DNA from: Nitrospina sp.
Lineage (GTDB): Bacteria > Nitrospinota > Nitrospinia > Nitrospinales > VA-1
DNA length: 6,506 nucleotides
Reading direction: 5' to 3'
Assembly (NCBI GenBank): GCA_002697825.1
Contig: NZYH01000035.1
Coordinates: 7,103-13,608, forward strand
The position numbers and the translations under genes were made by a program. Below the pieces are notes generated by a model. That model made no database searches. It had not been told where the DNA came from and worked only from the letters and a program-made list of their open reading frames with translations. Every line of letters begins with the position of its first letter. Position 1 is the stretch's first letter. Positions 1-5,482 of this stretch are shown one piece after another.

Positions 1-233
1 GCTTCACGAATGAGAGGGTCATCAACTACCTTTGCATAGGCTGAAAGTTTCAAGCCGACACGGGTCTCTGTGAATATAGCGTAGTCCCAAATTGGAAAAC
101 CTTTAAGTTTTTCGATAGTCTCTTCATTTAAATCAGGCCAGTCCAGCTCTTCAGGGGTGAAAGGTTTGTGGGTTTCTAAGAACTGCCTGCAAAAAATTTC
201 TTTATGTTCTTCAGTGCCAGCTTTGACCTTCAT
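1..233 (-). CDS. Probable ferritin-like / iron-containing-fold protein, N-terminal part only
   Basis: About 77 codons are visible before the gene leaves the window at base 1. The protein begins MKVKAGTEEHKEIFCRQF and is hydrophilic, with no signal peptide. The visible end reads DPLIREA, which resembles the segment ahead of the first metal-ligand helix in a group of bacterial ferritin-like proteins I recall. The diagnostic ExxH ligands would lie beyond the window, so the family call is tentative. The ATG at 233 is the only sensible start. No clear Shine-Dalgarno sequence precedes it, and it lies 18 bp after the stop of the exported prolyl isomerase. It is therefore probably co-transcribed with that gene and translated by reinitiation or a weak site. 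The reading frame is certain; the function is not. Confidence 0.6.
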   Translation of the reverse strand, partial: MKVKAGTEEHKEIFCRQFLETHKPFTPEELDWPDLNEETIEKLKGFPIWDYAIFTETRVGLKLSAYAKVVDDPLIRE

Positions 234-251
234 AATTATTAAATTGATGTC

Positions 252-1253
252 TTAATAATAAGTTTTAATTTTAGAGTTTTTCTTAAGATTTTCGATGTAG
301 TCTCTAGTTGCCTGGGAGACCTTTTTGTTAACCAAAAACTGTTCAATTTTGGTTTTTTCTGTTTTAAAAGGGCTGAGCTTAACTGGCTTTATATCAGTTA
401 CTTTAAGCACGTGGAAACCGTGTCCGGTTCGAAATATATTGCTGACCTCACCAATTTTCATTTTAAATGCTCGCGTACTGAAGGCCGGTAGCATCTGCTT
501 GCGAGTAAAATATCCCAAGTCTCCTCCCTTTGACGCCAGGCTATCTTGGGAATGCCGCTTAGCCAGAGCAGCAAAGTCTGAGCCGTTTTTTATCTGATTT
601 AATATTGATTCAAATTTTTTGATCACAGCTTGTTCCCCGGCTTTCCCTTTTGAAGGTTCAAACTTTAGAAGTATGATGCTGGCACGGACTTTTTCAGAGC
701 TTTGAAACTTACTTTTATTTTTTTCGTAATAGGCCCGAGTATCCTTTTCATCAATTTTGATCTTCGGTTCGATTTCGTTTTTTATTAACTGATCCATAAA
801 CATATCAACTTTAAGTTCTTGCTTATATTGATCGATGGTCATACCTCGATTTTTGAGCTGGTGCTCGAAAACGGAATCAGATTTAAATTTTGCTTTTACT
901 GTTTCCAATCTATCAGATAACATCTTTTCAGAGACCGTTATCCCAGACTCTTTGGCTTTAAGGACCAACAGGGTACGTCCTATTTCATCATCAATGAGTG
1001 TTTTAGCGGCCGCTTTTTCCTGGTCATTGGTTAGAGGAGTTCCTCTTTTTTTATATTTAGCGGCAGCCTTTTTTAGTTCTCGGGAAATTATGTCTCCACT
1101 TATATCGTGGTTGTTGACCTTTGCTACTACTTTGGGCAGTTTAATACTGAGTTCGTCATGCTTATGACCCGAATGGGCCCAAATTACTGTGGGTTGATTA
1201 GTCGTAAAAGTACAAAATAAACATAGAAAAATTGAAGGAATGAACCTTTCCAT
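252..1253 (-). CDS. Exported SurA/PpiC-type peptidyl-prolyl cis-trans isomerase (parvulin)
   Basis: A 333-residue periplasmic foldase. Residues 1 to about 25-27 form a signal peptide (hydrophobic IPSIFLCLFCTF core). A helical SurA-N-like chaperone region follows (about 40-180), then one parvulin domain (about 186-290) with GGDLGYF at 243-249 and GHGFHVLKV at 277-285, and a basic helical tail. The family catalyses proline isomerisation and chaperones exported proteins. The first parvulin active-site histidine (RHIL motif) is replaced: the sequence is VRASIIL at 189-195. Isomerase activity may therefore be reduced and the chaperone role may dominate. The ATG at 1253 is preferred over the one at 1316: AAAGGA lies 7 bases before it, the signal peptide follows directly, and the likely promoter at 1307-1334 would start transcription downstream of 1316. 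The mature N-terminus is histidine-rich (HSGHKH). Confidence 0.9.
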   Translation of the reverse strand: MERFIPSIFLCLFCTFTTNQPTVIWAHSGHKHDELSIKLPKVVAKVNNHDISGDIISRELKKAAAKYKKRGTPLTNDQEKAAAKTLIDDEIGRTLLVLKAKESGITVSEKMLSDRLETVKAKFKSDSVFEHQLKNRGMTIDQYKQELKVDMFMDQLIKNEIEPKIKIDEKDTRAYYEKNKSKFQSSEKVRASIILLKFEPSKGKAGEQAVIKKFESILNQIKNGSDFAALAKRHSQDSLASKGGDLGYFTRKQMLPAFSTRAFKMKIGEVSNIFRTGHGFHVLKVTDIKPVKLSPFKTEKTKIEQFLVNKKVSQATRDYIENLKKNSKIKTYY

Positions 1254-1306
1254 TGAGGATTCCTTTCTGCAATAGAGGGTATGCAAATTTATGGTATTTA
1301 AAATTA

Positions 1307-1334
1307 AATTTATCATTCATAGAGGTGTTGTCAA
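1307..1334 (-). promoter_or_regulatory. Candidate sigma-70 promoter for the exported prolyl isomerase
   Basis: On the minus strand a perfect TTGACA (1334-1329) is followed after 16 bases by TAAATT (1312-1307; 4 of 6 matches to the -10 consensus). Transcription would begin near 1300, leaving a leader of about 45 bases with the AAAGGA ribosome site at its end. This agrees with translation starting at 1253 rather than 1316. It also suggests that the isomerase and ferritin-like genes form a unit separate from the SUMF1-fold gene upstream, whose stop lies at 1410. Confidence 0.45.
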
Positions 1335-1409
1335 TGGAATTATTTAGATTTAAAAAGTATTACTGAAATGGTGCGCAGGGTTTAATTGAGAGTATTTTTA
1401 AAAACAGAT

Positions 1410-2210
1410 TTAATGAATGGGGAGGACCGTTCGAAAGCCGTAAATTTTGTTTTTAATATGCGGATAATTGCGGGCTCGTTTTACTACTTTTACACTTTCA
1501 ATACTGTTTACCCAAGAACCTCCTCTAAGAACCTTCATTTTTAAGGGGCCTTGGGGGCCTTCTGGATTGATCTCAGGGCTATTTTTGTAATAATTTTCAT
1601 CATACCAGTCCAGACACCATTCCCATACATTGCCGGCGGTATTGTATAAACCAAATGGACTCACCCCAGAGTGATAATAATTGACTGGAGCGGTATGTGA
1701 ATAGTTATCATTTTTGCCGAAAATATTAACAAAGAAAAAGAAAAATCCTTTATCAAACTTACCTCCCCAGGGCCAAAGGCGGCCATCATTTCCACGGGCA
1801 GATTTTTCCCATTCAGCTTCGGTTGGTAGACGGTGACCTTTCCATTTCGAGTATGACATAGCATCATTCCAACTTACTCCTACCACAGGCTGTTCTGAAT
1901 CATTGAAGCGTGAGTCGTCCCAGAAAATAGGTGCGGGATGGCCGGTAGCATCCATAAACATCTGGTAGTCCTGATTGCTGACTTCATATTTGTCGATATA
2001 AAAGCTTGAGGTATACACGAAGTGCATGGGTTTTTCATCGTTATTTCCTGACGAAGTTCCCATCTGAAAATAACCCTCTGGGATCAAAACCATGCCTGTT
2101 GGTATTTTTTCCTGAGTTTGCGCAGACGAAGGGAAAGAAAGAATTACGGAAAGGATAAGAGGTAGTATTTTTGGAAATCCCATACAGGTAATACCTGAAG
2201 GAAGGTGCAT
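1410..2210 (-). CDS. Secreted SUMF1/FGE-fold (formylglycine-generating-enzyme-like) protein, probably non-catalytic
   Basis: A 266-residue protein with a signal peptide (hydrophobic core about 14-25, SSAQTQ cleavage region about 28-33) and a complete FGE-sulfatase domain. Family landmarks are all present: GMVLIPEGYFQMG (39-51), DKYEVSNQDY (73-82), PVVGVSWNDA (108-117), RLPTEAEWEKSAR (127-139), WPWG (146-149), NTAGNVWEWCLDWY (190-203), VLRGGSW (227-233) and GFR (258-260). True formylglycine-generating enzymes carry two catalytic cysteines shortly after the RGGS motif. This segment (about 231-262) has none, so sulfatase activation is unlikely and a structural or ligand-binding role is more plausible. 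The ATG at 2210 overlaps the previous stop codon (TAATG), favouring translational coupling. An internal ATG at 2183 has a weak AGGT site and gives a more typical signal peptide, so either start is possible. Confidence 0.88.
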   Translation of the reverse strand: MHLPSGITCMGFPKILPLILSVILSFPSSAQTQEKIPTGMVLIPEGYFQMGTSSGNNDEKPMHFVYTSSFYIDKYEVSNQDYQMFMDATGHPAPIFWDDSRFNDSEQPVVGVSWNDAMSYSKWKGHRLPTEAEWEKSARGNDGRLWPWGGKFDKGFFFFFVNIFGKNDNYSHTAPVNYYHSGVSPFGLYNTAGNVWEWCLDWYDENYYKNSPEINPEGPQGPLKMKVLRGGSWVNSIESVKVVKRARNYPHIKNKIYGFRTVLPIH

Positions 2211-2476
2211 TACAAATTAAAAAAGCTAATATGAGTTACCAAATCGCGTTTGGTTTCAGGGGCTAACTCTTCATAGGCATCTAGGTTTTCGATATTTATC
2301 CATTTGTAATGCCCGTTCCAACAATTGAGAGTTATAACATTATTGCCATACCAGTCCATGGTGCTATTCAAAAAAATAGGTCCCTGGCATTTTTGACACC
2401 GGCCATGAATCTCATGAATGTTTTGATGCTTTGTCATTAACTTGCCTGATCTAAGGAAGAAGAAATTTTCTTCCAT
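2210..2476 (-). CDS. Small zinc-ribbon-like protein of unknown function
   Basis: An 88-residue protein with no recognised name. It has CQKC (Cys27, Cys30) and a second half-site LNCWNGH (Cys52, His56). The spacing C-x2-C, 21 residues, C-x3-H suits a small structural zinc site. The region around the site (FLNSTMDWYGN, VITLNCW) looks like short beta strands, as in rubredoxin-like or zinc-ribbon folds. The tail is acidic, then hydrophobic. There is no signal peptide, so it is probably cytoplasmic. The ATG at 2476 has AGGA 7 bases upstream and is preferred over the internal ATG at 2437. Its stop overlaps the start of the secreted SUMF1-fold gene by one base (TAATG), so the two are almost certainly one translational unit. 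Their functional link is unknown. Confidence 0.75.
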   Translation of the reverse strand: MEENFFFLRSGKLMTKHQNIHEIHGRCQKCQGPIFLNSTMDWYGNNVITLNCWNGHYKWINIENLDAYEELAPETKRDLVTHISFFNL

Positions 2477-2502
2477 ATTGTTATCCTACATTCGTAAATT
2501 AA

Positions 2503-2579
2503 ATTATAATCAGCCCGTTTGCGCAAGTTTATTTCAATATTTTATCGAATTAAAAGCCCTAAAACCCTTAATTTGTCAA
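2503..2579 (-). promoter_or_regulatory. Promoter region candidate for the zinc-ribbon/SUMF1-fold pair
   Basis: Two alternatives are visible on the minus strand. One is a perfect TTGACA (2579-2574) followed after 19 bases by TTTAAT (2554-2549), a slightly long spacer. The other is a perfect TATAAT (2508-2503) with only a poor -35 (TAAACT, 2531-2526) at 17 bases; it would start transcription about 20 bases ahead of the ATG at 2476. An 8-bp palindrome TTGCGCAA (2519-2526) sits between them, and AAGGC/GCCTT arms (2578-2582, 2599-2603) flank the TTGACA. The gap between this gene and Maf (2477-2647) holds no coding potential that I can see. Confidence 0.4.
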
Positions 2580-2647
2580 GGCATTTCTCCCGATCAAAGC
2601 CTTAGAATAATAGATCTATTTTCATGTAGCAAAAAGATTTTTTTATA

Positions 2648-3265
2648 TTATTTACTATGATTGAGGTGTTCATCTATTACTTTTTGTTCCAAGGGGTATC
2701 TGGTTTTTTTAAGGAGTAATTTCAACTCATCGATAGGAAGTCCTATGATGTTGGTTTTTGATCCCGAAAAAGAGCGTACCATAAAACCCCCTTTCCCTTG
2801 GATAGCATAAGCACCGGCTTTGTCCATGGGTTCTCCAGTAGCAATATAGTCTTTGATTTCCTGAATGGTAAGTGGTTTGATTTTAATTTTAGAGACCACA
2901 TATTTGTCGAGCGATTTTTCCGGCCCCACTACACATATTCCTGTTACTACAATATGTTCCCTGCCACTCAACCTTTTTAAAATACGTTCCGCGTCTTTTT
3001 CGTCATCGGGTTTTCCAAATATTTCATCGTCCAGTGTTACCAAAGTGTCAGCACCTATGACCCAGCAGTTGGGGAAACTCGGTGCTATAGATTCGGCTTT
3101 TGCACGTGCTATATTTCGAGCATTTTCTTCTGGGCGTATTCCCAGATCCAATAATTCTTTTATGGAGCTAGGTACCATCTCAAACTGGTCGGATATTTCT
3201 TTTAAGAGTTCCTGTCGGCGTGGCGATTGCGATGCCAAAACTAATTTAGAATTATTTTTAATCAT
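2648..3265 (-). CDS. maf: Maf-family nucleoside triphosphate pyrophosphatase (probable dTTP/UTP type)
   Basis: A 205-residue cytoplasmic enzyme of normal Maf length. It hydrolyses non-canonical or excess nucleoside triphosphates to monophosphate and pyrophosphate. Signatures are LVLASQSPRR (8-17), ARAK (53-56), VIGADTLV (69-76, with the probable catalytic Asp73), GKP (84-86), SGREHIVVTG (100-109) and GAYAIQGKGG (151-160), then GSKTNIIGLP (168-177). The Arg, Lys and Gln in SPRR, ARAK and YAIQG match the YhdE-like subgroup, which acts on dTTP/UTP, better than the YceF-like 7-methyl-GTP subgroup. That assignment comes from motif memory only. The ATG at 3265 is chosen because the conserved LVLAS strand normally begins within about ten residues of the start. 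A TTG at 3292 would add nine residues without a better ribosome site. No terminator was found after the stop. Confidence 0.92.
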   Translation of the reverse strand: MIKNNSKLVLASQSPRRQELLKEISDQFEMVPSSIKELLDLGIRPEENARNIARAKAESIAPSFPNCWVIGADTLVTLDDEIFGKPDDEKDAERILKRLSGREHIVVTGICVVGPEKSLDKYVVSKIKIKPLTIQEIKDYIATGEPMDKAGAYAIQGKGGFMVRSFSGSKTNIIGLPIDELKLLLKKTRYPLEQKVIDEHLNHSK

Positions 3266-3388
3266 AAGTGTGCCAACATACCTTAAACTCAAATTTCCAG
3301 CAAGTCCCTTAGTACGCAGGCCTTAATTCCTTTAATTATCAAAGTATGGCCAGTAATCCTTCTACCAAAAATGTTTTAACTCATCGTC

Positions 3389-3408
3389 TTCCACGTAAGT
3401 AGGTGGAA
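3389..3408. repeat. Perfect 6-bp inverted repeat in the Maf/parvulin divergent region
   Basis: TTCCAC (3389-3394) and GTGGAA (3403-3408) are separated by 8 bases. The element abuts the likely -35 region of the short parvulin gene, so it could be an operator. It is not followed by a T-run and is not a terminator. The function is unproven. Confidence 0.35.
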
Positions 3409-3432
3409 ATTGGTACATAAATCCTATATATT
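3404..3432 (+). promoter_or_regulatory. Candidate promoter for the short cytosolic parvulin
   Basis: TGGAAA (3404-3409; 4 of 6 matches to -35) is followed after 17 bases by TATATT (3427-3432; 5 of 6 matches to -10). Transcription would start near 3439, leaving a leader of about 25 bases that ends in a GGGGG ribosome site before the ATG at 3465. The -35 overlaps the inverted repeat at 3389-3408. No comparably good promoter was seen for Maf in the opposite direction. Confidence 0.35.
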
Positions 3433-3464
3433 TACTTCTTTTATTTTTTGATTTCGGGGGAAAC

Positions 3465-3860
3465 ATGGCGGGAGCGACCCATCAAATACAAATACGTCAT
3501 ATTCTTGTAGATAAAAAAGAAGTGGCATGCCTTTTAAAAGAAACCATTGAAGGTTTACCCAACGAAACTGCACGGGTGCAAATGTTGATGAAGTTAGCTG
3601 GAAAATACAGCATATGTTCAGTTTCTAAAGAGGATGGGGGTAACTTGGGTTGGTTAGAAGTTGGCTGGAATAAGAGTGATCCACGACAACCCCGTGGCGG
3701 TTTCAAATCATTAAGCAACGATGAGCTCAATGACTTTATAATGCAAGGGGTCGAGACTATGTCACTGAGTAAGGGCAATGTTTTTGGTCCGATAGAAACT
3801 TATGAGGGCTTTCACATTGGCATTATTTGCCAGGAAGTCAAACTGAATCGGATTCTTTAA
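3465..3860 (+). CDS. Short cytosolic parvulin-type peptidyl-prolyl cis-trans isomerase
   Basis: A 131-residue single-domain parvulin without signal peptide or membrane segment. Motifs in order are IRHILVDKKE (10-19), the LLKETIEG helix (23-30), YSICSVSKEDGGNLGWL (48-64) and GPIETYEGFHIGII (108-121). His12, Cys51 and His117 fit the three active-site positions of small parvulins such as E. coli PpiC, so it is probably catalytically active in the cytoplasm. Between GWLEVGW and the final strand, the region 68-98 (NKSDPRQPRGGFKSLSNDEL) is longer and more polar than in minimal 93-residue parvulins, and may bind a partner. The ATG at 3465 has a GGGGG site 4 bases upstream. It is the only plus-strand gene before the flippase. 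It converges on the radical SAM gene and overlaps its coding end by 23 bp. Confidence 0.87.
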   Translation: MAGATHQIQIRHILVDKKEVACLLKETIEGLPNETARVQMLMKLAGKYSICSVSKEDGGNLGWLEVGWNKSDPRQPRGGFKSLSNDELNDFIMQGVETMSLSKGNVFGPIETYEGFHIGIICQEVKLNRIL

Positions 3861-4956
3861 CAGCTGTGGTAAGTTCTTCTGCTTCTTCGTCAATAAAGTT
3901 ATAAGCAAAACATCCACTGGTACATCGGACCATATAATGGGGACAAGATCGGCAGGGCTCTTTAGCTTGGGTTTTGTCAAATACGGTGTTTAAAAATTTT
4001 GAACCCATTTTTGCCATAGCGATCGAATTCACTTCCTTAAAGTCCGAAACATTCCCCAGTTTCAAATTGTGAAATGGGAAGCAATTGAAGCAATCTCCTT
4101 TTGAATCAATGTCCATGGGACTGCCATCCGCACAGCCAAAATAATAGTCGTTGTTTTTCCATTCTTCTGTTGGTGGAAGCTGTTTATTGCCGTGGAAGAA
4201 AAAGCGGTCGGTGAGAGAGAACTGGCTTTCTTGAATATCATCCAGAAAACATGGCGGAAAAGAGCAGTCAAAACGGAAACACATTTGAGGGTACCGCTCA
4301 AGGATTTTTAGCATTTTCTGGCCGACTTTTGGGTAATCGCGGATTGGCAGATAAATATTTGCTTCGCCACCAATAATTGGAAATGCGGGACTTACACGAA
4401 TTTTATATAGCTGATCTTTTGGAAGTCCGACCTTCTGATAGATGGCATCGATTTCTTGACACTGCTTTTCGAGATCTTGATCTTTTGAATAAAGATTGAG
4501 GCTGAAAGTGATACTGTAACCATTTGTTCGAAGCATTTTTTCAGCCACCTCTTTACAGCGCTCATGATTTTTTTCTGAAATGTTTTCTAGGGTCTGCCAA
4601 TTTAAGAGAATAGCAAAAACCACATTTTTATTTCTCGCTCCCTTAGGCCCTGCCATTTCTAGCATCAGATCTAAGACCTTGTCTGGCATCAGACCATTTG
4701 AAAATACGCTAAGGTGGGAATAAGGCAGAACATCTTTGTAAGTATTTCTAAATATATCGTTGAACCGGGGATGCAATGTCGGCTCACCACCCATGAAATT
4801 GATGATTGGAGTGTTTTTTATTTTAGGGAGAAAGTCCTTGAGGAAATAATCATATTCCATTGACTTGCCGGGTGTTTTGACAGTCTCTTCCATGTATTCG
4901 TCTGCAAAACAATAATTGCATGTTAGATTACAATAACTATTCAATATAATGTTCAA
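3838..4956 (-). CDS. Radical SAM enzyme with C-terminal SPASM-like cluster domain
   Basis: A 372-residue enzyme. The radical SAM motif CNLTCNYC (Cys9, Cys13, Cys16) would bind the [4Fe-4S] cluster that cleaves S-adenosylmethionine, and GGEP (56-59) is the usual SAM-contacting motif. The C-terminus has Cys275, Cys289 and Cys292, then C-x2-C-x6-C-x3-C at 335, 338, 345 and 349, close to the SPASM pattern that holds auxiliary Fe-S clusters in peptide- and protein-modifying maturases. Cys226, Cys231 and Cys236 form an extra cysteine group. The start is TTG at 4956: GGGAGG lies 6 bases upstream, an in-frame stop sits just above, and the next in-frame ATG (codon 22) would delete the cluster motif. 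It lies 117 bp after the 92-residue gene in the same direction. The substrate is unknown; peptide modification is an inference. Confidence 0.9.
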   Translation of the reverse strand: MNIILNSYCNLTCNYCFADEYMEETVKTPGKSMEYDYFLKDFLPKIKNTPIINFMGGEPTLHPRFNDIFRNTYKDVLPYSHLSVFSNGLMPDKVLDLMLEMAGPKGARNKNVVFAILLNWQTLENISEKNHERCKEVAEKMLRTNGYSITFSLNLYSKDQDLEKQCQEIDAIYQKVGLPKDQLYKIRVSPAFPIIGGEANIYLPIRDYPKVGQKMLKILERYPQMCFRFDCSFPPCFLDDIQESQFSLTDRFFFHGNKQLPPTEEWKNNDYYFGCADGSPMDIDSKGDCFNCFPFHNLKLGNVSDFKEVNSIAMAKMGSKFLNTVFDKTQAKEPCRSCPHYMVRCTSGCFAYNFIDEEAEELTTAVKESDSV

Positions 4957-4962
4957 GGTTTT

Positions 4963-4968
4963 CCTCCC
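4963..4968 (-). promoter_or_regulatory. Ribosome binding site that fixes the TTG start of the radical SAM gene
   Basis: GGGAGG on the minus strand, 6 bases before TTG at 4956. This strong site is the main evidence that TTG rather than a downstream ATG is used. Confidence 0.75.
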
Positions 4969-4976
4969 AGAGGCAT

Positions 4977-4990
4977 TTTAGATATCTAAA
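4977..4990. repeat. Perfect 14-bp palindrome ahead of the radical SAM gene
   Basis: TTTAGATATCTAAA is fully self-complementary and lies 21 to 34 bases before the TTG start at 4956. It overlaps plausible -10 sequences on the minus strand (TATACT, 4995-4990; TAAAAT, 4980-4975). This is the position and symmetry expected of a dimeric repressor's operator. It is too AT-rich for a terminator. The regulator is unknown. Confidence 0.45.
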
Positions 4991-5017
4991 GTATACCTCA
5001 AGCCTTAATTTAAAGCG

Positions 5018-5077
5018 TTACTTTCGTATTGTTTTGGAACTCCCCATGATACCACACTGGCTTTCGATATTTTTCAT
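5018..5077 (-). CDS. Possible 19-residue micropeptide between the 92-residue gene and the radical SAM gene
   Basis: The frame reads MKNIESQCGIMGSSKTIRK and then TAA. Its ATG (5077-5075) overlaps the TGA stop of the 92-residue gene (5076-5074) as ATGA, the classic coupling geometry, so it could be translated without its own Shine-Dalgarno site; none is visible. It is basic, with one cysteine (residue 8) in a Gly/Ser-rich centre. It sits directly upstream of a radical SAM/SPASM enzyme, where precursor peptides of modified-peptide loci often lie. Against it, ATGA arises whenever the last codon ends in A before TGA, and an open frame of this length is common by chance. It could equally be noncoding spacer. 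Confidence 0.25.
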   Translation of the reverse strand: MKNIESQCGIMGSSKTIRK

Positions 5078-5352
5078 GGATCAAATTTTTTCTTCCGCCG
5101 TATAATTTGAGAGGTGCCAGCCTGCACCACTAAGCCTAACTCGCAAGGATGAGTACGAACAACGTTTATAAACGCTTGAATGGCATTATCCTTGGCATCG
5201 GTTTCATCTTCGGCATCACAAGAATATTCCCATGTAGAATTTAAAGTTGGGATTTTTTCTAATCCGTGCTCTTCCAACCTTCCTATGACCTCAGCCAATA
5301 CATCTTCGTTGAGTTCTTTAAATTCTGCTGCGACAAGTACTTTATACTGCAA
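5074..5352 (-). CDS. Unrecognised 92-residue protein with predicted alpha/beta (ferredoxin-like) pattern
   Basis: I do not recognise this family. The strand and helix pattern is strand 2-9 (QYKVLVAA), helix 15-29, strand 39-46, helix 52-66 and strand 71-78, which would suit a compact beta-alpha-beta fold. Cys45 and Cys70 are the only cysteines. The first half is acidic and the tail is strongly basic (RRKKK at 85-89). There is no signal peptide. The start is TTG at 5352: a perfect AGGAGG (5365-5360) lies 7 bases upstream, and the frame contains no ATG at all, so no ATG-start model exists. Its stop overlaps the possible micropeptide start, and the radical SAM gene follows on the same strand, so it may be a partner or substrate-presenting protein for that enzyme. 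That role is an inference from position only. Confidence 0.72.
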   Translation of the reverse strand: MQYKVLVAAEFKELNEDVLAEVIGRLEEHGLEKIPTLNSTWEYSCDAEDETDAKDNAIQAFINVVRTHPCELGLVVQAGTSQIIRRKKKFDP

Positions 5353-5359
5353 GGGCCGC

Positions 5360-5365
5360 CCTCCT
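5360..5365 (-). promoter_or_regulatory. Perfect ribosome binding site for the TTG-started 92-residue gene
   Basis: AGGAGG on the minus strand, 7 bases before TTG at 5352. Since the reading frame has no ATG, this site is what supports the gene being translated. Confidence 0.75.
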
Positions 5366-5399
5366 CTTTGATATTAAAAGAAAATTTTAAAGCCTAGTG

Positions 5400-5405
5400 T
5401 ATAAT
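5400..5405 (+). promoter_or_regulatory. Candidate -10 box for the flippase
   Basis: A perfect TATAAT directly preceded by TG lies in the divergent region. No good -35 is found 16-18 bases upstream (the sequence there is A-rich). The resulting leader would be about 100 bases and would include the phased T-tracts and the hairpin at 5483-5496. This is a weak call from a short motif in AT-rich DNA. Confidence 0.3.
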
Positions 5406-5446
5406 AAGCCGTCTAGAAGGTGTAGTGTTTTCAAACCGAGTCCGGG

Positions 5447-5467
5447 CTATTTTTTCGCTATTTTTTC
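5447..5467 (+). repeat. Tandem direct repeat of CTATTTTTTC with 11-bp period
   Basis: CTATTTTTTC occurs at 5447-5456 and again at 5458-5467, separated by one G. The six-T tracts are 11 bp apart, about one helical turn, with TTTT at 5428-5431 two turns earlier. This arrangement predicts bent DNA between the divergent 92-residue gene and the flippase. Confidence 0.5.
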
Positions 5468-5482
5468 CTGACTTCCATTTTT

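Noticed and set aside
325..1167. Plus-strand open frames opposite the exported prolyl isomerase (325-597 and 835-1167)
   Set aside because: Both lie antisense to a well-supported gene and show no domain or ribosome site.
1396..1405. TTTTTAAAAA palindrome after the SUMF1-fold gene as a terminator
   Set aside because: The stem is AT-only and would be unstable. No convincing intrinsic terminator was found in 1254-1409.
1410..2210. Annotation as an active formylglycine-generating enzyme or sulfatase activator
   Set aside because: The catalytic cysteine pair is missing and no sulfatase gene is present in the window.
2865..3326. Plus-strand open frame of 153 codons opposite Maf
   Set aside because: It is the antisense shadow of a gene with complete Maf motifs. 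Its translation is Ser/Phe-rich and has no recognisable domain.
3346..3402. 18-codon plus-strand frame (MASNPSTKNVLTHRLPRK) whose stop lies within the 3389-3408 inverted repeat
   Set aside because: It has no Shine-Dalgarno site, begins upstream of the likely transcription start, and is of chance length. A translated leader was considered but is not supported.
4953..4976. 7-codon frame (MPLGGKP) whose TGA overlaps the TTG start of the radical SAM gene
   Set aside because: Most of it is simply the Shine-Dalgarno region of the radical SAM gene. It has no ribosome site of its own.
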